Positions 23,449-35,077 of a DNA stretch of 64,000 bases are shown here, in pieces. The translations under genes and the position numbers were made by a program. The stretch covers positions 10,463,001 to 10,527,000 of the forward strand of contig OX352764.1 in assembly GCA_947095585.1 (NCBI GenBank), written 5' to 3'. The DNA is from Nephrocerus scutellatus (Eukaryota > Arthropoda > Insecta > Diptera > Pipunculidae). The stretch's first letter is position 1. The number at the start of each line of letters is the position of its first letter. The notes beneath the pieces were generated by a model, which worked only from the letters and a program-made list of their open reading frames with translations, did no database searches and had not been told where the DNA came from.

Positions 23449-24207
23449 TTTACATTTGTAGCGTGCGAGAAAAAATGAGCAGGACGGCTGTTAAATTGAA
23501 ATTATAGTTAGACAGACGACAGAAAGAGTATATTTTTCAATGTTACCATAATGCTATAGATAACATTTCCCATGTTACTATAAAATAACTACAACATTCG
23601 CGTAGTGTCAATCGCTTCTGGCTAACCACAACTTCAATTTAACTATAGTCGGCCCGCTAATTTTTTCTCGCACGGCTATAGTCTAAATTCTCCATTACGC
23701 TTGATTTACATTTGTCGCGTGCGAGCAAAAATGAGCAGCACGGCTGTTAGATAGCAATTATGGTTAGCCAGACGAGAGTAGTAGTATATTTTTCAATGTT
23801 ACCATAATGCTATAGATAACATTTCCCATGTTACTATAAAATAACTATAACATTCGCGTAGTATCAATCACTTCTGGCTAACCACAACCTCAATTTAACT
23901 ATAGTCGGCCCGCTCATTTTTTCTCGCACGGCTATAGTCTAAATTCTCCATTACGCTTGATTTACATTTGTCGCGTGCGAGCAAAAATGAGCAGCATGGC
24001 TGTTAGATAGCAATTATGGTTAGCCAGGCGAGAGTAGTAGTATATTTGATCAATGTTACCATAATTTTATAGATAACATTTCCCATGTTACTATAAAAAA
24101 AAAACTATACCATTCGTGTAGTGTCAATCTCTCCTGGTTAACCACAACTTCAATTTAACTACCTATAGTCGACCCGCTCACTTTGTCTCGCACGCCACAA
24201 ATGTAAA
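23449..24207 (+). repeat. Three 256-bp units with palindromic ends (foldback/MITE-like)
   Basis: The landmark ttacgcttgatttacatttg begins at 23439, 23695 and 23951, giving an exact 256-bp period. Within each unit the start (gtgcgagaaaaaatgagc and about 60 bp after it) is inversely repeated at the end (gcccgctcattttttctcgc). The whole array also begins tttacatttgtagcgtgcg and ends with its near-perfect inverse, cgcacgccacaaatgtaaa. Central parts (atgttaccata...tagtaacat) are inverted too. This looks like a tandemly triplicated foldback or MITE-type element, with no coding capacity. Confidence 0.85.
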
Positions 24208-24298
24208 TTTTGCATTTCATCAATCAATTTACGTTCATTTAGATCCAGATCTGTACCCAAGGCATACACCCAAAAGCCACAACCCAAAAGTATCTCAC

Positions 24299-24387
24299 CA
24301 TCTCAATATTGCTGTCTGTTGTGCGAATCCAGTTTGTGGTTTTAGTTTTTTGCCAAGGAGTTGTTGATGCAACTTGTAAATTTTCAT
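24299..24387 (-). CDS. ACSF2: ACSF2-like acyl-CoA synthetase, exon 1 (mitochondrial targeting peptide)
   Basis: This 89-nt exon is inferred from an ATG at 24385-24387, a donor at GAGATG|GTGAGA and phase agreement. It leaves TG, which exon 2's first base C completes to TGC. It encodes MKIYKLHQQLLGKKLKPQTG then FAQQTAILR, followed by CLASQSSSFKPSYHHF in exon 2. The peptide is rich in Lys, Gln and Leu with no acidic residue, as expected for a mitochondrial import sequence. The exon is too short to stand out as an open frame. The total becomes 1794 nt including the stop, close to the family norm. The 5' UTR is not defined. Confidence 0.72.
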
Positions 24388-26650
24388 ATCTTATTTGGGA
24401 GTTTAAAAAGAATCTTTAATCAACAAATACTCGTAACACACTCACTCGCACTTATCACAGATCAATTGTACTCAATTGTTATGTTTTTTTTTTACGAAAA
24501 GCAGATAATTCAATAAATTTTGCGTAGTTACTCGTATTTAGTGTACATATGTATTTTAAAACAAATTATCTATTCAAATTCAATACAAAATTGAAACCAG
24601 CTTAACGCTTCATACGAGCGGATGTCTGGTGATACCGCCCGCTCATTAAACAGCCGATAGTGAATGATTACCGTCTTACGACTGCGCCTTTACTGACTGT
24701 GCAAAGTGCTTGCATATTCTACACACTTTTATGTAACTGCTTTGTATATAGATATATGTATGCCCTTCTACACGCACACGGTCAAGTAGTAGTCTTTGCA
24801 GTGCAATATTTTGTATATTTTTGTTTTCATTGTGGATTTAATTTGATAAGAATATTTTGGTCGTCACCGATAAATAAGCCGAGCCGGTCAAAGAGAGCAA
24901 AAGAAAGTACGTGAGAGGGAGAACTGATAAAATTTATTACTGGACTAATACTGGGTAGGATCGATTATTCGTTTGGTTTGAGATTAGAGGTTTAACCATG
25001 ATACTAGAAATATAAGATATTTTCATTCTATCTTTATGACGGCATCCGTTGATAAAATAAAAAAATGTTTCGAGAAATTGTGTGTTTTGGAATATAAAGT
25101 TATTCACTTTAATTAATAAGACAAACAATGTTTTTTATTCTACATAATATGAGTTGAAAATGCAAATTTAATTATAAAATTCAAATTAAATTATAGACCC
25201 CAAATTAATCGCTTACAAGGTCCAGGTCCAGGTCCGGAGTTGTAATAAAATAACTATGCGCTTCGATATCAGTTCTCTTGGTGGGCAATAGACCGCTTAA
25301 TAATAACGTCGATTTTGGTCGAAAAATAATTTTTTTAGCCGAAGTGCATTTCCATCTCAAGTAATCTTAATTAAACAAGCATAACCGCCAGATTTGGGTT
25401 CGGAACAGCCACACGTTGTCGTAGATTAGCCAAGGCATCCACCAAGAGCGACAGTTTTGTTTGGATTTTGGAGTGGTGGCCCAATTTTAAATTAAAAAGT
25501 TAAAAATTATTGACTTCGATTGTCCAGATAAATCCGAAATTCTTGTTTTTTTGCAAAAAAATAAATAAATAAAAAATTATTTTAAGCCAAAAGAATTTAG
25601 TTCACTGCAATTTAATTATGTGTTAAAATTAGCATTGCTTACTGCACACATCTACTTTTGGCTACTTACAACTACATCTAGTCCTGTTCTGAGGTAATGT
25701 GCTTGACATCTATAAACTTACGTCCCATTAATCATCTGCGCCCCTTAATTATTTGCACCTGGCAACGTTGAATGAAACTTAGAAGAAGTAAGGAAGAAGG
25801 TCGAAGAATATAAGACAGTTTAGAATTTGTGCAAATCGAAATCGAGCATAGTTTTAGGCATACAGAGAAAAGTTAATGATCGGCTTCTAGGCTTGGTACA
25901 CCATCACCGCGTTGTTAGAAATGCTACTTTGAGCATTTAAAAAAGCACTCTTAAATCCCAAGGATACGGTCACGCTTTTTCGAAACTTTCTCTATAGAAA
26001 GCCCAACTGTATGCATACTAATGCTGTAAAAGAAAGCGAAATATTTATGTTTCTGTAACGTGTGAATACAGTGTAGAAAAGATAAGCAAAGGCATTTTAT
26101 GAAACGCGCTAAATTTGGGATTTTTTTAAGCATGTTCCTGTGTATCAGCGGAACAGTTGGGCTCTCTGTAGAGAAGGTTTTGTATACGGTTCAGGGTTAA
26201 CATAAAATATATGACGTCCATAATTTCTACAACTGACTGATTATCAAACTCAAACAGAAAACAATAACGTAATGAGTATTGCACTCTAAAATGCCTAAAG
26301 AACATAAGTAGCTGTAATGACGTTTCTTACTACGTTTCCATGAACGAGTTAACCCAGTGTCAACTTTAGTTTATGTGCATGGACACGTTATTTAGAGTTG
26401 AGTTTTGTTAAACTCAAATGAAATTCCACAAAACTAGAGCAGTTGAGTTAGGTTTGTCCGACATTTCATTTGTAAGACACTACAACTCGTTCGTCAAATT
26501 AACACTATTCTGTTCAGAGAAATTCTAAGAGTTAGCCATTTGCCATTTTCTTAGCTCGACTAAAACTTGTTATGGAAACTTGGAAATATGTCTACTGAAT
26601 AAAAGTCTGGAATGACGCATTTAATACGCATGTTGTCACACTAGTCTGAA
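24388..26650. other. Intergenic AT-rich sequence upstream of the ACSF2-like gene
   Basis: The first hundreds of bases should contain the 5' UTR and promoter of the acyl-CoA synthetase gene, but no TATA or initiator match stands out. Short open frames (for example around 24660-24910) lack conserved motifs. A ggtccaggtccaggtcc short repeat lies near 25217. I see no gene. Confidence 0.5.
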
Positions 26651-26652
26651 GA

Positions 26653-26947
26653 GCCCAACCCATAGAATCCGTTGCATCCGTTGTGGCTAAGTAACCAACT
26701 AACAGATCGATGAAATAGACAAAGCATGTGACGGAAACGACGCAAAAAGTTGGCCAACTTTCACCTTTTCTCTCTGGCAAATGCTTTGACAGTTCTCTCG
26801 CACACCAGTTTGAAGTTTATTTTGGCATTTGTTGTTGTTTGCCTGTACGACGACAACGTGTTCATTGGGTCACCTCTTTGCATCACATACCGCAACGTCA
26901 ACGAATACGTCGACGCAACTGACGCAACGGATTCTATGGGCTGGGCC
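26653..26947. mobile_element. MITE-like element with about 23-bp terminal inverted repeats
   Basis: The left end gcccaacccatagaatccgt (then tgc) is the near-perfect inverse of the right end gcaacggattctatgggctg (then ggc), one mismatch in about 23. The roughly 295-bp interior has no coding frame of note and contains repeated tgacgcaac/cgtcgacgc short motifs near the right end. Size and structure fit a non-autonomous DNA transposon. The superfamily is unknown because no clear target duplication could be defined. Confidence 0.7.
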
Positions 26948-27194
26948 CTTTATCCGTGATCATGGAACAATTCATCAAAAAACAGAGAATTAAAGAGAGT
27001 AAGAACCTAAGAAAAACTAAAATAAAAGAAAGACAAAATATTCTCAACTGTAACAAGACATTTCGTAAAGTGGTGTGCAAAACTGGGCCAAAACTGCCTG
27101 ACAAAATAAATGTTGTATTGGACCAACTTTTTGTTAAAGAAAAATACTCTATATGCTTATATTGCTCTATGTTTCAACATTTGCTATCAGTATA

Positions 27195-27790
27195 CTCTGG
27201 CAAATCACCATATGAATAGACTCACGCTGGAACAGCGCCACCAAATTATCCAAATTGACTTTGAAAATCAGTCGTCGATTCGCACAACTTGTAGACGTTT
27301 TCGTGATTTTTATGGCACACATAATCGTCCATCTTAGCAAGCTATCCGTCGAACTGTGGATAGATTTCGTACCACATACTCTCTAAATGATGCAATAACT
27401 CAAACACGCCGAAACAATGGGCGCACTAAGGAGAATATAGCCGTTGTTTGGAATAAATGTTCGGTCCAAGATCCAAATTAATCAATTCGTCGTCGTTCGC
27501 AGGAATTGGGTCTCTGTCCGTCCAATTTTGCGCAAAGTTCTTTGCTTACAACCGTATAAGATCCAGCTGGTACAGAAATTAAAGCCACAATACCATCATA
27601 TGCGTCGTTTTTTCGTCGACTCAGGAGACTCCATTAAATCCAAAAATGCAGCGTTTGTTGAGGTTTACACGCTGGTGGCATTATCGGACCTTAGTCTTCA
27701 AAAAGTGAGCCAAAATTGAACGTACAGACTGCTCTTTGTCAAGAACAGCCGCGGTGGCCATATGTCCGAAATCATTGTTAAATATTAAGC
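27195..27790 (+). mobile_element. Internally deleted mariner remnant
   Basis: The plus strand starts with MNRLTLEQRHQIIQIDFENQ and SSIRTTCRRFRDFYGTHNRP followed by a stop. A later frame gives RKVLCLQPYKIQLVQKLKPQ, and the end carries a NSRGGHMSEIIVKY-like C-terminus. The catalytic middle is largely missing. The product is related to the intact 17.6-kb transposase but clearly different in sequence. Confidence 0.8.
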
Positions 27791-29210
27791 CATGTATTGC
27801 TTGAATTAAACAATTTGATTGAAATTATATTTTTTGTGTAATGCTTTTATAATTTTAAGCTCTTTCCGGCTTAATAGAGCAACCTTTACCACGTGGATAT
27901 TAAAAACAAAGACGAACAATGTTATATAAGCTATACAGTGGCATCGACCTAGTTAAGAACATAGATGCCTTGAACACCAACACTGAATAAATAAAAACAA
28001 CAGTAATTTTCCTTAATTATTTCTCTGTGATGGTTTTATTTCGTTAATAATTTTGCTAAGCCAAATTATATTGTTATTTTATACCTTTCTTGGTTGTTGT
28101 TTTGGTTTTGTTGCCGTGTTTTTTTATTTGTAAATTTTTTTGTTTTATTCCGAACTTTCCCAACTGACACATACATATTAGATTAATAGAGATTTGTTAA
28201 TAAATTCTTATTGTTTAGATTTTATTGTTGTTATTTTATTACACAATCATCTTTCAATTCAATTTTTTTATTTGCATTAACACCTATTCATAGTAAATGT
28301 ACGTTGTTATACTTAACTAATTTTTGTTGTCAATTTTAGAACAATTCATAACAATTTTGTGATCACTTTGCTGCTGCACTTTCCATTTATATTATTTATA
28401 TTTGAGTGTGACATTTTTGTTTAACAAAATATCACGCTGTGATGCGCTTTTTAATTTATGTGTTCAATAAAATAAAAGTAAAAATTAATATTAAACTCGT
28501 CTAAATTTTATCTTGCCCAGACTCTCTGGGTTCAGCATTCAGTGGTAAGACTGCAAGGGTGCAAGCTTGAAACACATCTTCGCACGCATAAACTCAAAAA
28601 TCTTCGCCAATAGAAAAACAGAATGAGAAGTAAACTCAGAAACTAATGCACCGATTTTAAAAATTCTTTGAAATTCAGTTTTTAAAAAAAAAATTGTATT
28701 ATTTCAATTATTCTGTAGCATTAGTTGGAAGCTGTCTGAAACCTGGATCAAGAACACCCTATAAAATTTTTTCTTCTTTCAAAAACCCATGCTTCCCAGA
28801 ATTTCACACATAGAAGGCCCTGAAAGCTTACACAGGAGTTTGGTATTCTGTTATATTTTGAAAGGCATCGGACACTTTAGTTGAGGGGCTCCTATAAATT
28901 TTTCTTAAACTCATATCAAACTGCTGCTTAGATGTTTCGATGAGAATGAGGCTTATGAGAAAAGCTCACAGGGTATACAGCCAGTGACGAAGTTATCCGC
29001 CCGCATAGAGAGTGTTTGATAAAAGAAAAATTTACTCTTAGCTGGAAACGACATCCTCATGACAAAAGAAACAACAAGCAATTGATAATAATAAACTACT
29101 GATTGGAAAATTAAAATTAACGAGACGAAAACCACTTATACAACTTTCGCATAAAGACGAACAAATAGCAATCACCTAAAATATCCTAATAGATTCCGAT
29201 TCCACAAGAA
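27791..29210. other. Intergenic, very AT-rich sequence
   Basis: It has long T-rich runs with several AATAAA/TTTATT matches (about 27960-28480) and no conserved open frame. It could contain UTR sequence of an unrecognised transcript, but nothing here supports a gene. Confidence 0.5.
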
Positions 29211-29219
29211 CGTTCTGAG

Positions 29220-29620
29220 AAATAGGTGGGTTTACATCTAGATAAGAGACCAAACTTCTTGTCAAACAAAAAGCTGAACAACTCGAGCTGATTGGGTATC
29301 ATTCTGACCTTAATCTCAATTGCAAAAGGCTTGTCGTTATCCAAGCTCTCATCAAGCCGAATCGGATGTATGGTATCCAGTTACGGGGCTATACAAAACA
29401 ATCTAATCCAAATATCATTCAGTCCAAAAAAGTTCTTGCTCATTTTGACCAATGCTTATCGATATGTGCGACAAATCAGGAACTCCACAACGATTTACTG
29501 ATAAAATGGAATAATCAAGTGATCCAAGACAGCGTATCAAACGTGAAAAACTATTGCTAAGTCATACAAACGCCAGAAGCCATCCAAATCTTGGAAATTA
29601 TATGAGGAGTTAAATCGAGT
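29220..29620 (+). mobile_element. Jockey-type LINE fragment
   Basis: The plus strand reads LNCKRLVVIQALIKPNRMYG, IQLRGYTKQSNPNIIQSKK and later NQELHNDLLIKWNNQVIQD. This follows the jockey pol C-terminal pattern (KxxLYxxxLxPIWxYGIQLWG...IQxxQNKxLR...NxxLHxDLxI). Frameshifts and stops mark it as dead. Confidence 0.65.
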
Positions 29621-29849
29621 GTTAACAAATCGAGCGTTAACAAAAAGTGAAGTCGTCAGTTTTGACCTTTCACACGACCTAGAGAGGTGAAATTTCGTGA
29701 CCAGCTATGTCTCAGACAGTAGCATTTTTTATATTCCGCGAGTGACGCGTGTCGCGTGTCGTATGTGGCGCGTGTAATGCACGGAAAAGTTGAATTGGTA
29801 TATATCGGCCTCTACTAGTCAGATTTTGATAAGACCTGTTTATAAAGAA

Positions 29850-30096
29850 ATCGTTTATCGGTTCTCAAGGAGTAAACTCCAGTCGCGCTTCGAAGCTGAC
29901 GCGCAACTTATCTGGAAATGTCAACGCCTTCTCTGACAATGGAACACGACAGCGAGGTCGGCCAAGCCTACGCTGGAAGGGTGGCGTAGAACAGGACGCC
30001 CAGAGTTTAGGGATGCCAAACTGAATGACATCGGCTTGAAACCGGTGGAGGCCAAGACCGGACACCTGTTGTAGAGCCAAATATGATGATGATGAC
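29850..30096 (+). mobile_element. 5'-truncated LINE, 3' end with GAT tail
   Basis: Ends in ...CCTGTTGTAGAGCCAAATAT followed by GATGATGATGA. The preceding sequence (tacgctggaagggtggcgta, a RWKGGV-like C-terminus, then accggtggaggccaagaccg) parallels the 3' end of the LINE at 8050-10400. Only a few hundred bases remain. Confidence 0.7.
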
Positions 30097-30099
30097 AAA

Positions 30100-30930
30100 T
30101 TTTCATGATTACTACACTTCCTTTTACTATGTAAAAGAAAGTAAAACGAACCACAAAGATTGCACCTTGACTGCTTCTAAGATGAACCAATTTAAATGCA
30201 TGCTATTCTGACTACTTCAGTTAAAGTTTTATAAAACTACCGTTAGCATGTTCTTTTAATATTTTGGAATTCACCATATTGCCGTCCGTTCACTCGATAA
30301 TTTTACAAAAATTTTACACCGAGCGAATGTTGCAAGGCGTAAAAATATTCGGTGTGTACACTGGGTAACTTTACTCGCTCTTACTCTGCCTTACACTGAT
30401 ATTCACTTCAGAGTAAAAAATAGGAAACTGTGTCTATACCGTGTCGTGCTCGGTTCACAACAAAAAACACAGAGAACAGAGTAAAAATACCCCGGTTGAA
30501 TAAAAAAAAAACACTGAGCAAATATTTGAGATTCACACAGGCCCATTGACAATTGACATTTCTTTATTGGGTTGACGATCGACAGCTGCTTGTCAAGTTA
30601 GTCTGTCATTAAATGAGTGCGTCTATAACGTTAATGGGTGCGTTTTTGACATTAAGCTGGTGCGTTTATAGTCTTTTTGATAGCGGAATTTATGATACGT
30701 AAGTTGAAGCGGAATAAATAAAGCGAATATTGCTTTATTCTCATGCAAGAACGGCATAGGGTTTGAAACCAAAGCTGGTACACTGGCTCTACACTTCGGT
30801 AGTGAGACCAATACTACTGTACTGCACGTATAAAAGTATATTGGGGAAGGTACAAAGAGAATACAGATGGAGGAACATTTCCAATAGGGTTATTTTGTTA
30901 TGTCACGCGTGACTGCTGTCAAATTAAATA
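30100..30930. other. Intergenic sequence without a recognisable gene
   Basis: AT-rich; a stretch at about 30290-30520 has motifs resembling each other in both orientations (actcgctcttactctgcctt near 30373, cagagtaaaaataccccgg near 30478). This may be another small non-autonomous element, but no clear termini were found. Confidence 0.4.
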
Positions 30931-30939
30931 CATAATTTT

Positions 30940-31300
30940 ATTCAGTATTCATTGACTTTTCATCATGGAAATGGAAAGACTAACGCCTCAACAACGTTTA
31001 CAAATCGTACAATTGTATTATGAAAATCGACGCTCTGTGAAAAGTGTTCATCGCGCGCTCATTTTTGGCTTAATGGCTTCGTCGATCAGCAAAATTGCCG
31101 TATTTGGGCTGAAGAGCAACCCGAAGCCATTCACGAACTGCCATTACATCCATTGAAAACTACTGTTTGGTGCGGCCTATGGCCTGGAGGAATCATCGGC
31201 CCATATTTCTGCAAAGACGAGGCTGGCGCCAATGTAACAGTGATTGGCGAACGCTATGATAAACGACTTTTTGATGCCGGAAATTGAAGCCCGTGATCCT
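30940..31300 (+). mobile_element. Internally deleted mariner fragment
   Basis: The N-terminus MERLTPQQRLQIVQLYYENR and RSVKSVHRAL jumps straight into the catalytic domain in another frame (FWLNGFVDQQNCRIWAEEQP, then TVWCGLWPGGIIGPYFCKDE). About 120 residues between are missing. It stops abruptly near 31300, where LINE sequence begins. Confidence 0.8.
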
Positions 31301-32085
31301 ATCCGATACCTCTAAATTGATCACCCAAAGAAGAAGATTATCATTAATGTGGACAGTCAGGCGGACATAAAATCGTTGGAGGCGGTCTCACTGAAATCTG
31401 AACTTGCGTTGAGCTGTCACTCCTCTCTTAACGAGATGCAGTTCAATATAAGGATAATTTTGGTCCTGGGCCACACAGATGTTGATGGGAACTGCATGGC
31501 GAGCTAGACTCTCCAGCTGCTACCGGAAAGGGCAGCGGTAGGAAGTCCAATCGCGACATTTGAGCTTCGGAAAGAGGCAGAAACAATAACAAATGTAATG
31601 TAATGCAACATTTCAAGAATCAAGACAGGTCTGGCCGAAGCTGGACTTGAAGCGCTCAACTGCGCGTATTTCCCTACAAAGACGTGAACTAAGAACGGTT
31701 GTAGGGGTAATGACAGGACACTGCTTTCTAGGGAAACACGCAAGAATGATCGGTGTCGAATATAATGACTTCTGACTTATGCAGAAGCTGCATGGACGAC
31801 GAGGAGGAGGAGGAGACCATAGAACATCTTCTCTGCTCATGTCCGCCACTAATGCACAGAAGGCGGTTAATGAATAACTATCAGATCTCGCAAACGGCAA
31901 AGTGCGAGATATACTTCGATACATTAAGAGCTCTGAATGGATATGCAAAGTGCGATACACTTCGATTCATTAAGAGCTCCGAATGGATCTGCTGAAAAGG
32001 GAAAATGTATAAGATCCTGTGGTAACACAAGGGACCGCGAATGGTCTAAGTGAGCATTAGCTGCCAACGCAGCCTAACCTAAGTT
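31300..32085 (+). mobile_element. R1-type LINE fragment (RNase H to C-terminus)
   Basis: IIINVDSQADIKSLEAVSLK near 31335-31395 is an RNase H block. At 31770-31870 LCRSCMDDEEEEETIEHLLC followed by SCPPLMHRRRL is the zinc-knuckle-like C-terminus found in R1-clade LINEs (CRFCxxxEETxEHLLCxCPAL). A 44-bp stretch around 31915-31990 is duplicated (aagtgcgatacacttcgat and its twin). It is degenerate. Confidence 0.75.
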
Positions 32086-32489
32086 GAAGCGGGTCGAAAT
32101 GAAGATATCGAAATAGTTTACGACTCGCGGCGGAAATCTTGATAGGGCCTCCCCCGCTTTGCAATTAATAAATAATTTCTGTTATTTTTGGGATCATTTC
32201 TTGAAACATTCCTCTTTAATTTGAAAAGTTTTGTTTTGTTATTTATAAATAATTTTAAAATCAAATCAAATCTAAGAAAAAAACAAAATAAGAAACCAAT
32301 TTCCAAGTGTGAACAATGAACATTGCTTATTGTTTATTTAAAATACGCACTCGATTTATCCTACAATCGCTTATCGCACAATCGCCAAGGGATCCATCTG
32401 TAGTAGCGACTGTTTTGCTCTGCTTTTGCAATCTCGTATTTTTTTGAATTTTTAAAATTTTACAATTGCTTGAATTTATGCATTTTATT

Positions 32490-32620
32490 TGACAATAACA
32501 GTAGCAGTAGTAGTAGTAGTAGTAATAATAATAATAATAACATAAAACATATAAAGATCTACCACAACTAACGATTATCATTACAATAATTATAATAATA
32601 ATAATAATAATGATTTTTTT
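32490..32620 (+). repeat. TAG/TAA trinucleotide microsatellite
   Basis: Runs of gta/tag repeats pass into taa repeats at about 32498-32541, with a second taa run at about 32588-32611. It lies 3' of the MTUS-like gene. Confidence 0.8.
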
Positions 32621-33623
32621 TTATAATAAATGTAATAATACGAGTAAGAGTTATCCATTTAAAAACAAAATAATAGCAATAAATTAACAACTAGACCCTA
32701 ATTTAAGTTTCTGTGTTAATCGGTAATCGTCTAATGTTTATTGTGTTGATGTTGTTGTTTTTGAAATTTTTAAATCTTTTTATATTCATACTCTATATCT
32801 AATAGCTAATTTGTTATTGTATTCTTGAATGGTGACTCCTCCCTCCACATAGCAATCGGGAGGAATAAAATTTAAAGAATTATTATTTATCCTGTAAGTG
32901 TAGTGTAGTTGTTAATTGTAAAACACACAACACAACATTATAATAATTACAAATTTATTTTTCATGCTATTGTGTCCCATGGTTGTTGTCCCGCCCGCCC
33001 TGTTTCTATAAGACATGCAAGGAGTGGTGGCTTTTCAAGACGAATCTCCAGAATACAGAAAAATGCCTCTTCATACATCACTGCTGGATTTTTGATTTTG
33101 TAAACGTCGTTTCGTTCCACTGTAATGCGAGTTAAAGCGAGCGAGTGAGTGAGCGGGTGACTCAGCAATTGAGTTTTGATTTTGCAGAAAAAAAATAAAC
33201 TTCCCACGATGTCCTCCTGCAAATTCCACAAGTAACGAGTTGAATCAATTTTTAGACAAGGATAGCACTACTGTATTTTTTTTGTTTCCTTATTTTTAAA
33301 GGCGGATCGCGCGACAGACGTTCCATTTGAGCTTTTGCGGTTATCTCAAGGTTTGGGGTTTCAGTTTCGTTACATTTCGTTATTTTTGTTGTTGTAATAT
33401 TTACATGCAAACGAGTTGTGAGTTTGCCTCCGGTCATTGAATTTGTTCGATCGAACATCGTTTCTCCGAAATGAGGCGTCTGTCATCATCATCGAATCAC
33501 AATAAATGTCTGGTGGCTGGCATAAAAGTTACTCCACAGCTGCAGCTCCTGCCTGATCTTGTCCCTCAATTTTGATGTTGTTGTTGTTCGCGCTTAAAAG
33601 CTGTCATCATCATTATTTGGATG
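32620..33623 (-). other. Likely 3' UTR and downstream flank of the MTUS-like gene
   Basis: This AT-rich, non-coding sequence directly follows the stop codon at 33624-33626 on the minus strand. A minus-strand AATAAA at about 32954-32959 is one possible polyadenylation signal. The true end is not determinable by eye. Confidence 0.4.
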
Positions 33624-35013
33624 TCATACAGTCGACTCGGAGGCGAACTGATCTGGATCATCGGACCAGCTGACTTCCATTGGTGTACCATTTAGGCTGT
33701 GGATCTTGTCAAGCAGCAGCACCTCTTCGATAGACATTTGATGATCGCTCAAGCGTTGATGATGGTGATGATGATGATGATGATGAGAATGATGATGGTT
33801 GAGTGATGTCGATGATGAGCTGGAGGTGGTCGAAGAGGAGGACACCGCTTCGTCGGATGATGCGGAGCAACCTTCATCCTCTGAATTGGTGCCGGAAACC
33901 ATAGCCTCGCCGGCCGACTCCTGAATCTCTTGGCATTTCTTGATCACCTTTAGATCGTGCACTGACGGATGGGATGGCAATGAACGCATCTCGAGCTTTT
34001 CGCCAGTGTTCAGGGTGGATGTGTCACACGTGATGAGGTGACGTGTCTTCATGGTCGATGTTGGGCGTGAGTAGTTGCCTTCAATGTTGTCCGATTTGTT
34101 GACGCTGCTACTGCTACTACTGCTACATGATGGTACCAGCAGAGCTGAAGCACTCTTTGATTTGACGTTTGCACTGGACGACGACGACGCCGCCGATCTG
34201 CAGCGCATTCCACCACTACGCATATACGGTGAACTCGAGCAAATTGGCTCCTTCCACGATGGAGCGGTGATTTCGTGCTTACGCGAATTTCCTGCCGAAT
34301 TCTGCCGCATAATCTTCTTGTTGCCAGAGGCCGGTTGTTGAGCAGTATGTTCGGGACTCTTAACACTTACAGACTTGGAGCGAATCCGTGAGTGGACACG
34401 CCCTAAAAACTCGGCTGCATCATTGGAATGTTGTCGTATCACGGATGTCGCCGACATCGACTGGCTAAGCGGGTTGGGGCGATTTGTGGTTGGCGCCGCA
34501 CCACTTGACGATGAGGCACCATTTGTTGTCGCTCCAGTGCAGCTCATACTCATCGAAAGCTGTCGCCGCGTCGAGGGGCTACGTTCGACAGAGCGAAACG
34601 AACCGGCTCGCTTTACTATCTTCGAAGCGGCCACCTCAGGGGTTTCATCGTCCATCTCGAGCACCCACGACACTGAGTCGTTCTTCTCGATGACACCCTT
34701 GATGATGGGCGACGCCGGCGGCGACACGTCGTCCATTTGGAATTGAATGCGGTCCGAACAGTTGGTACGATTCAGAGACGCTAGACTAGAATTGAAGCTG
34801 TTGAGCTCATGTGTCGAGGAATTCTCGTAGATGTTGCCTTTGGAGGCGCTCAGAATAGCATGCTCGTGGAATTTCGCCTCAACGATGTGCAGTTGCTCGG
34901 AGCGTTGCTTCAACTGCCACTGCAGCGCTTCGTTGTCGAATGAGAGGCGTTTGCGAAGATGAGCCTCATGGTTGTAGGCCTTTTTGAGCTCATCGTATTT
35001 CTCGCGAAGTTCC
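33624..35013 (-). CDS. MTUS/ATIP-family protein, last exon (end of coiled coil and Ser/His-rich tail)
   Basis: The exon opens after acceptor ttaacag with ELREKYDELKKAYNHEAHLR then KRLSFDNEALQWQLKQRSEQ. The phrase RLSFDNEALQWQL parallels RLSMENEELLWKL, the hallmark near the end of vertebrate MTUS1/MTUS2, which bind microtubules through their C-terminal coiled coil. The remaining ~430 residues are low-complexity and disordered-looking. They include SFRSVERSPSTRRQLSMSMS, several Arg-Ser-rich patches suggestive of phosphorylation or microtubule binding, poly-Ser runs, an uninterrupted His tract coded by a CAT/CAC repeat at about 33753-33795, and an acidic end WSDDPDQFASESTV. Frames on the opposite strand are shadows. 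The 463 full codons continue exon 4 in phase. Confidence 0.85.
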
Positions 35014-35077
35014 CTGTTAAAGCGAAGAGTGATAATAGGTTTAGTAACTGTTTATAGCTGCATCAAATTCTACTTAC

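Larger units (their letters stand above)
21601..24298 (-). other. ACSF2-like gene intron 1 (2.7 kb)
   Basis: This interval lies between the targeting-peptide exon and the main exon, GT...AG on the minus strand. It is filled by a decayed LINE (about 21650-23030) and a threefold 256-bp palindromic repeat (23449-24207). About 23040-23440 is AT-rich with nothing recognisable. Confidence 0.7.

Noticed and set aside
34075..34746. Plus-strand open frames of 88 and 123 codons opposite the MTUS-like last exon
   Set aside because: They are shadows of the Ser-rich minus-strand exon with no independent support.
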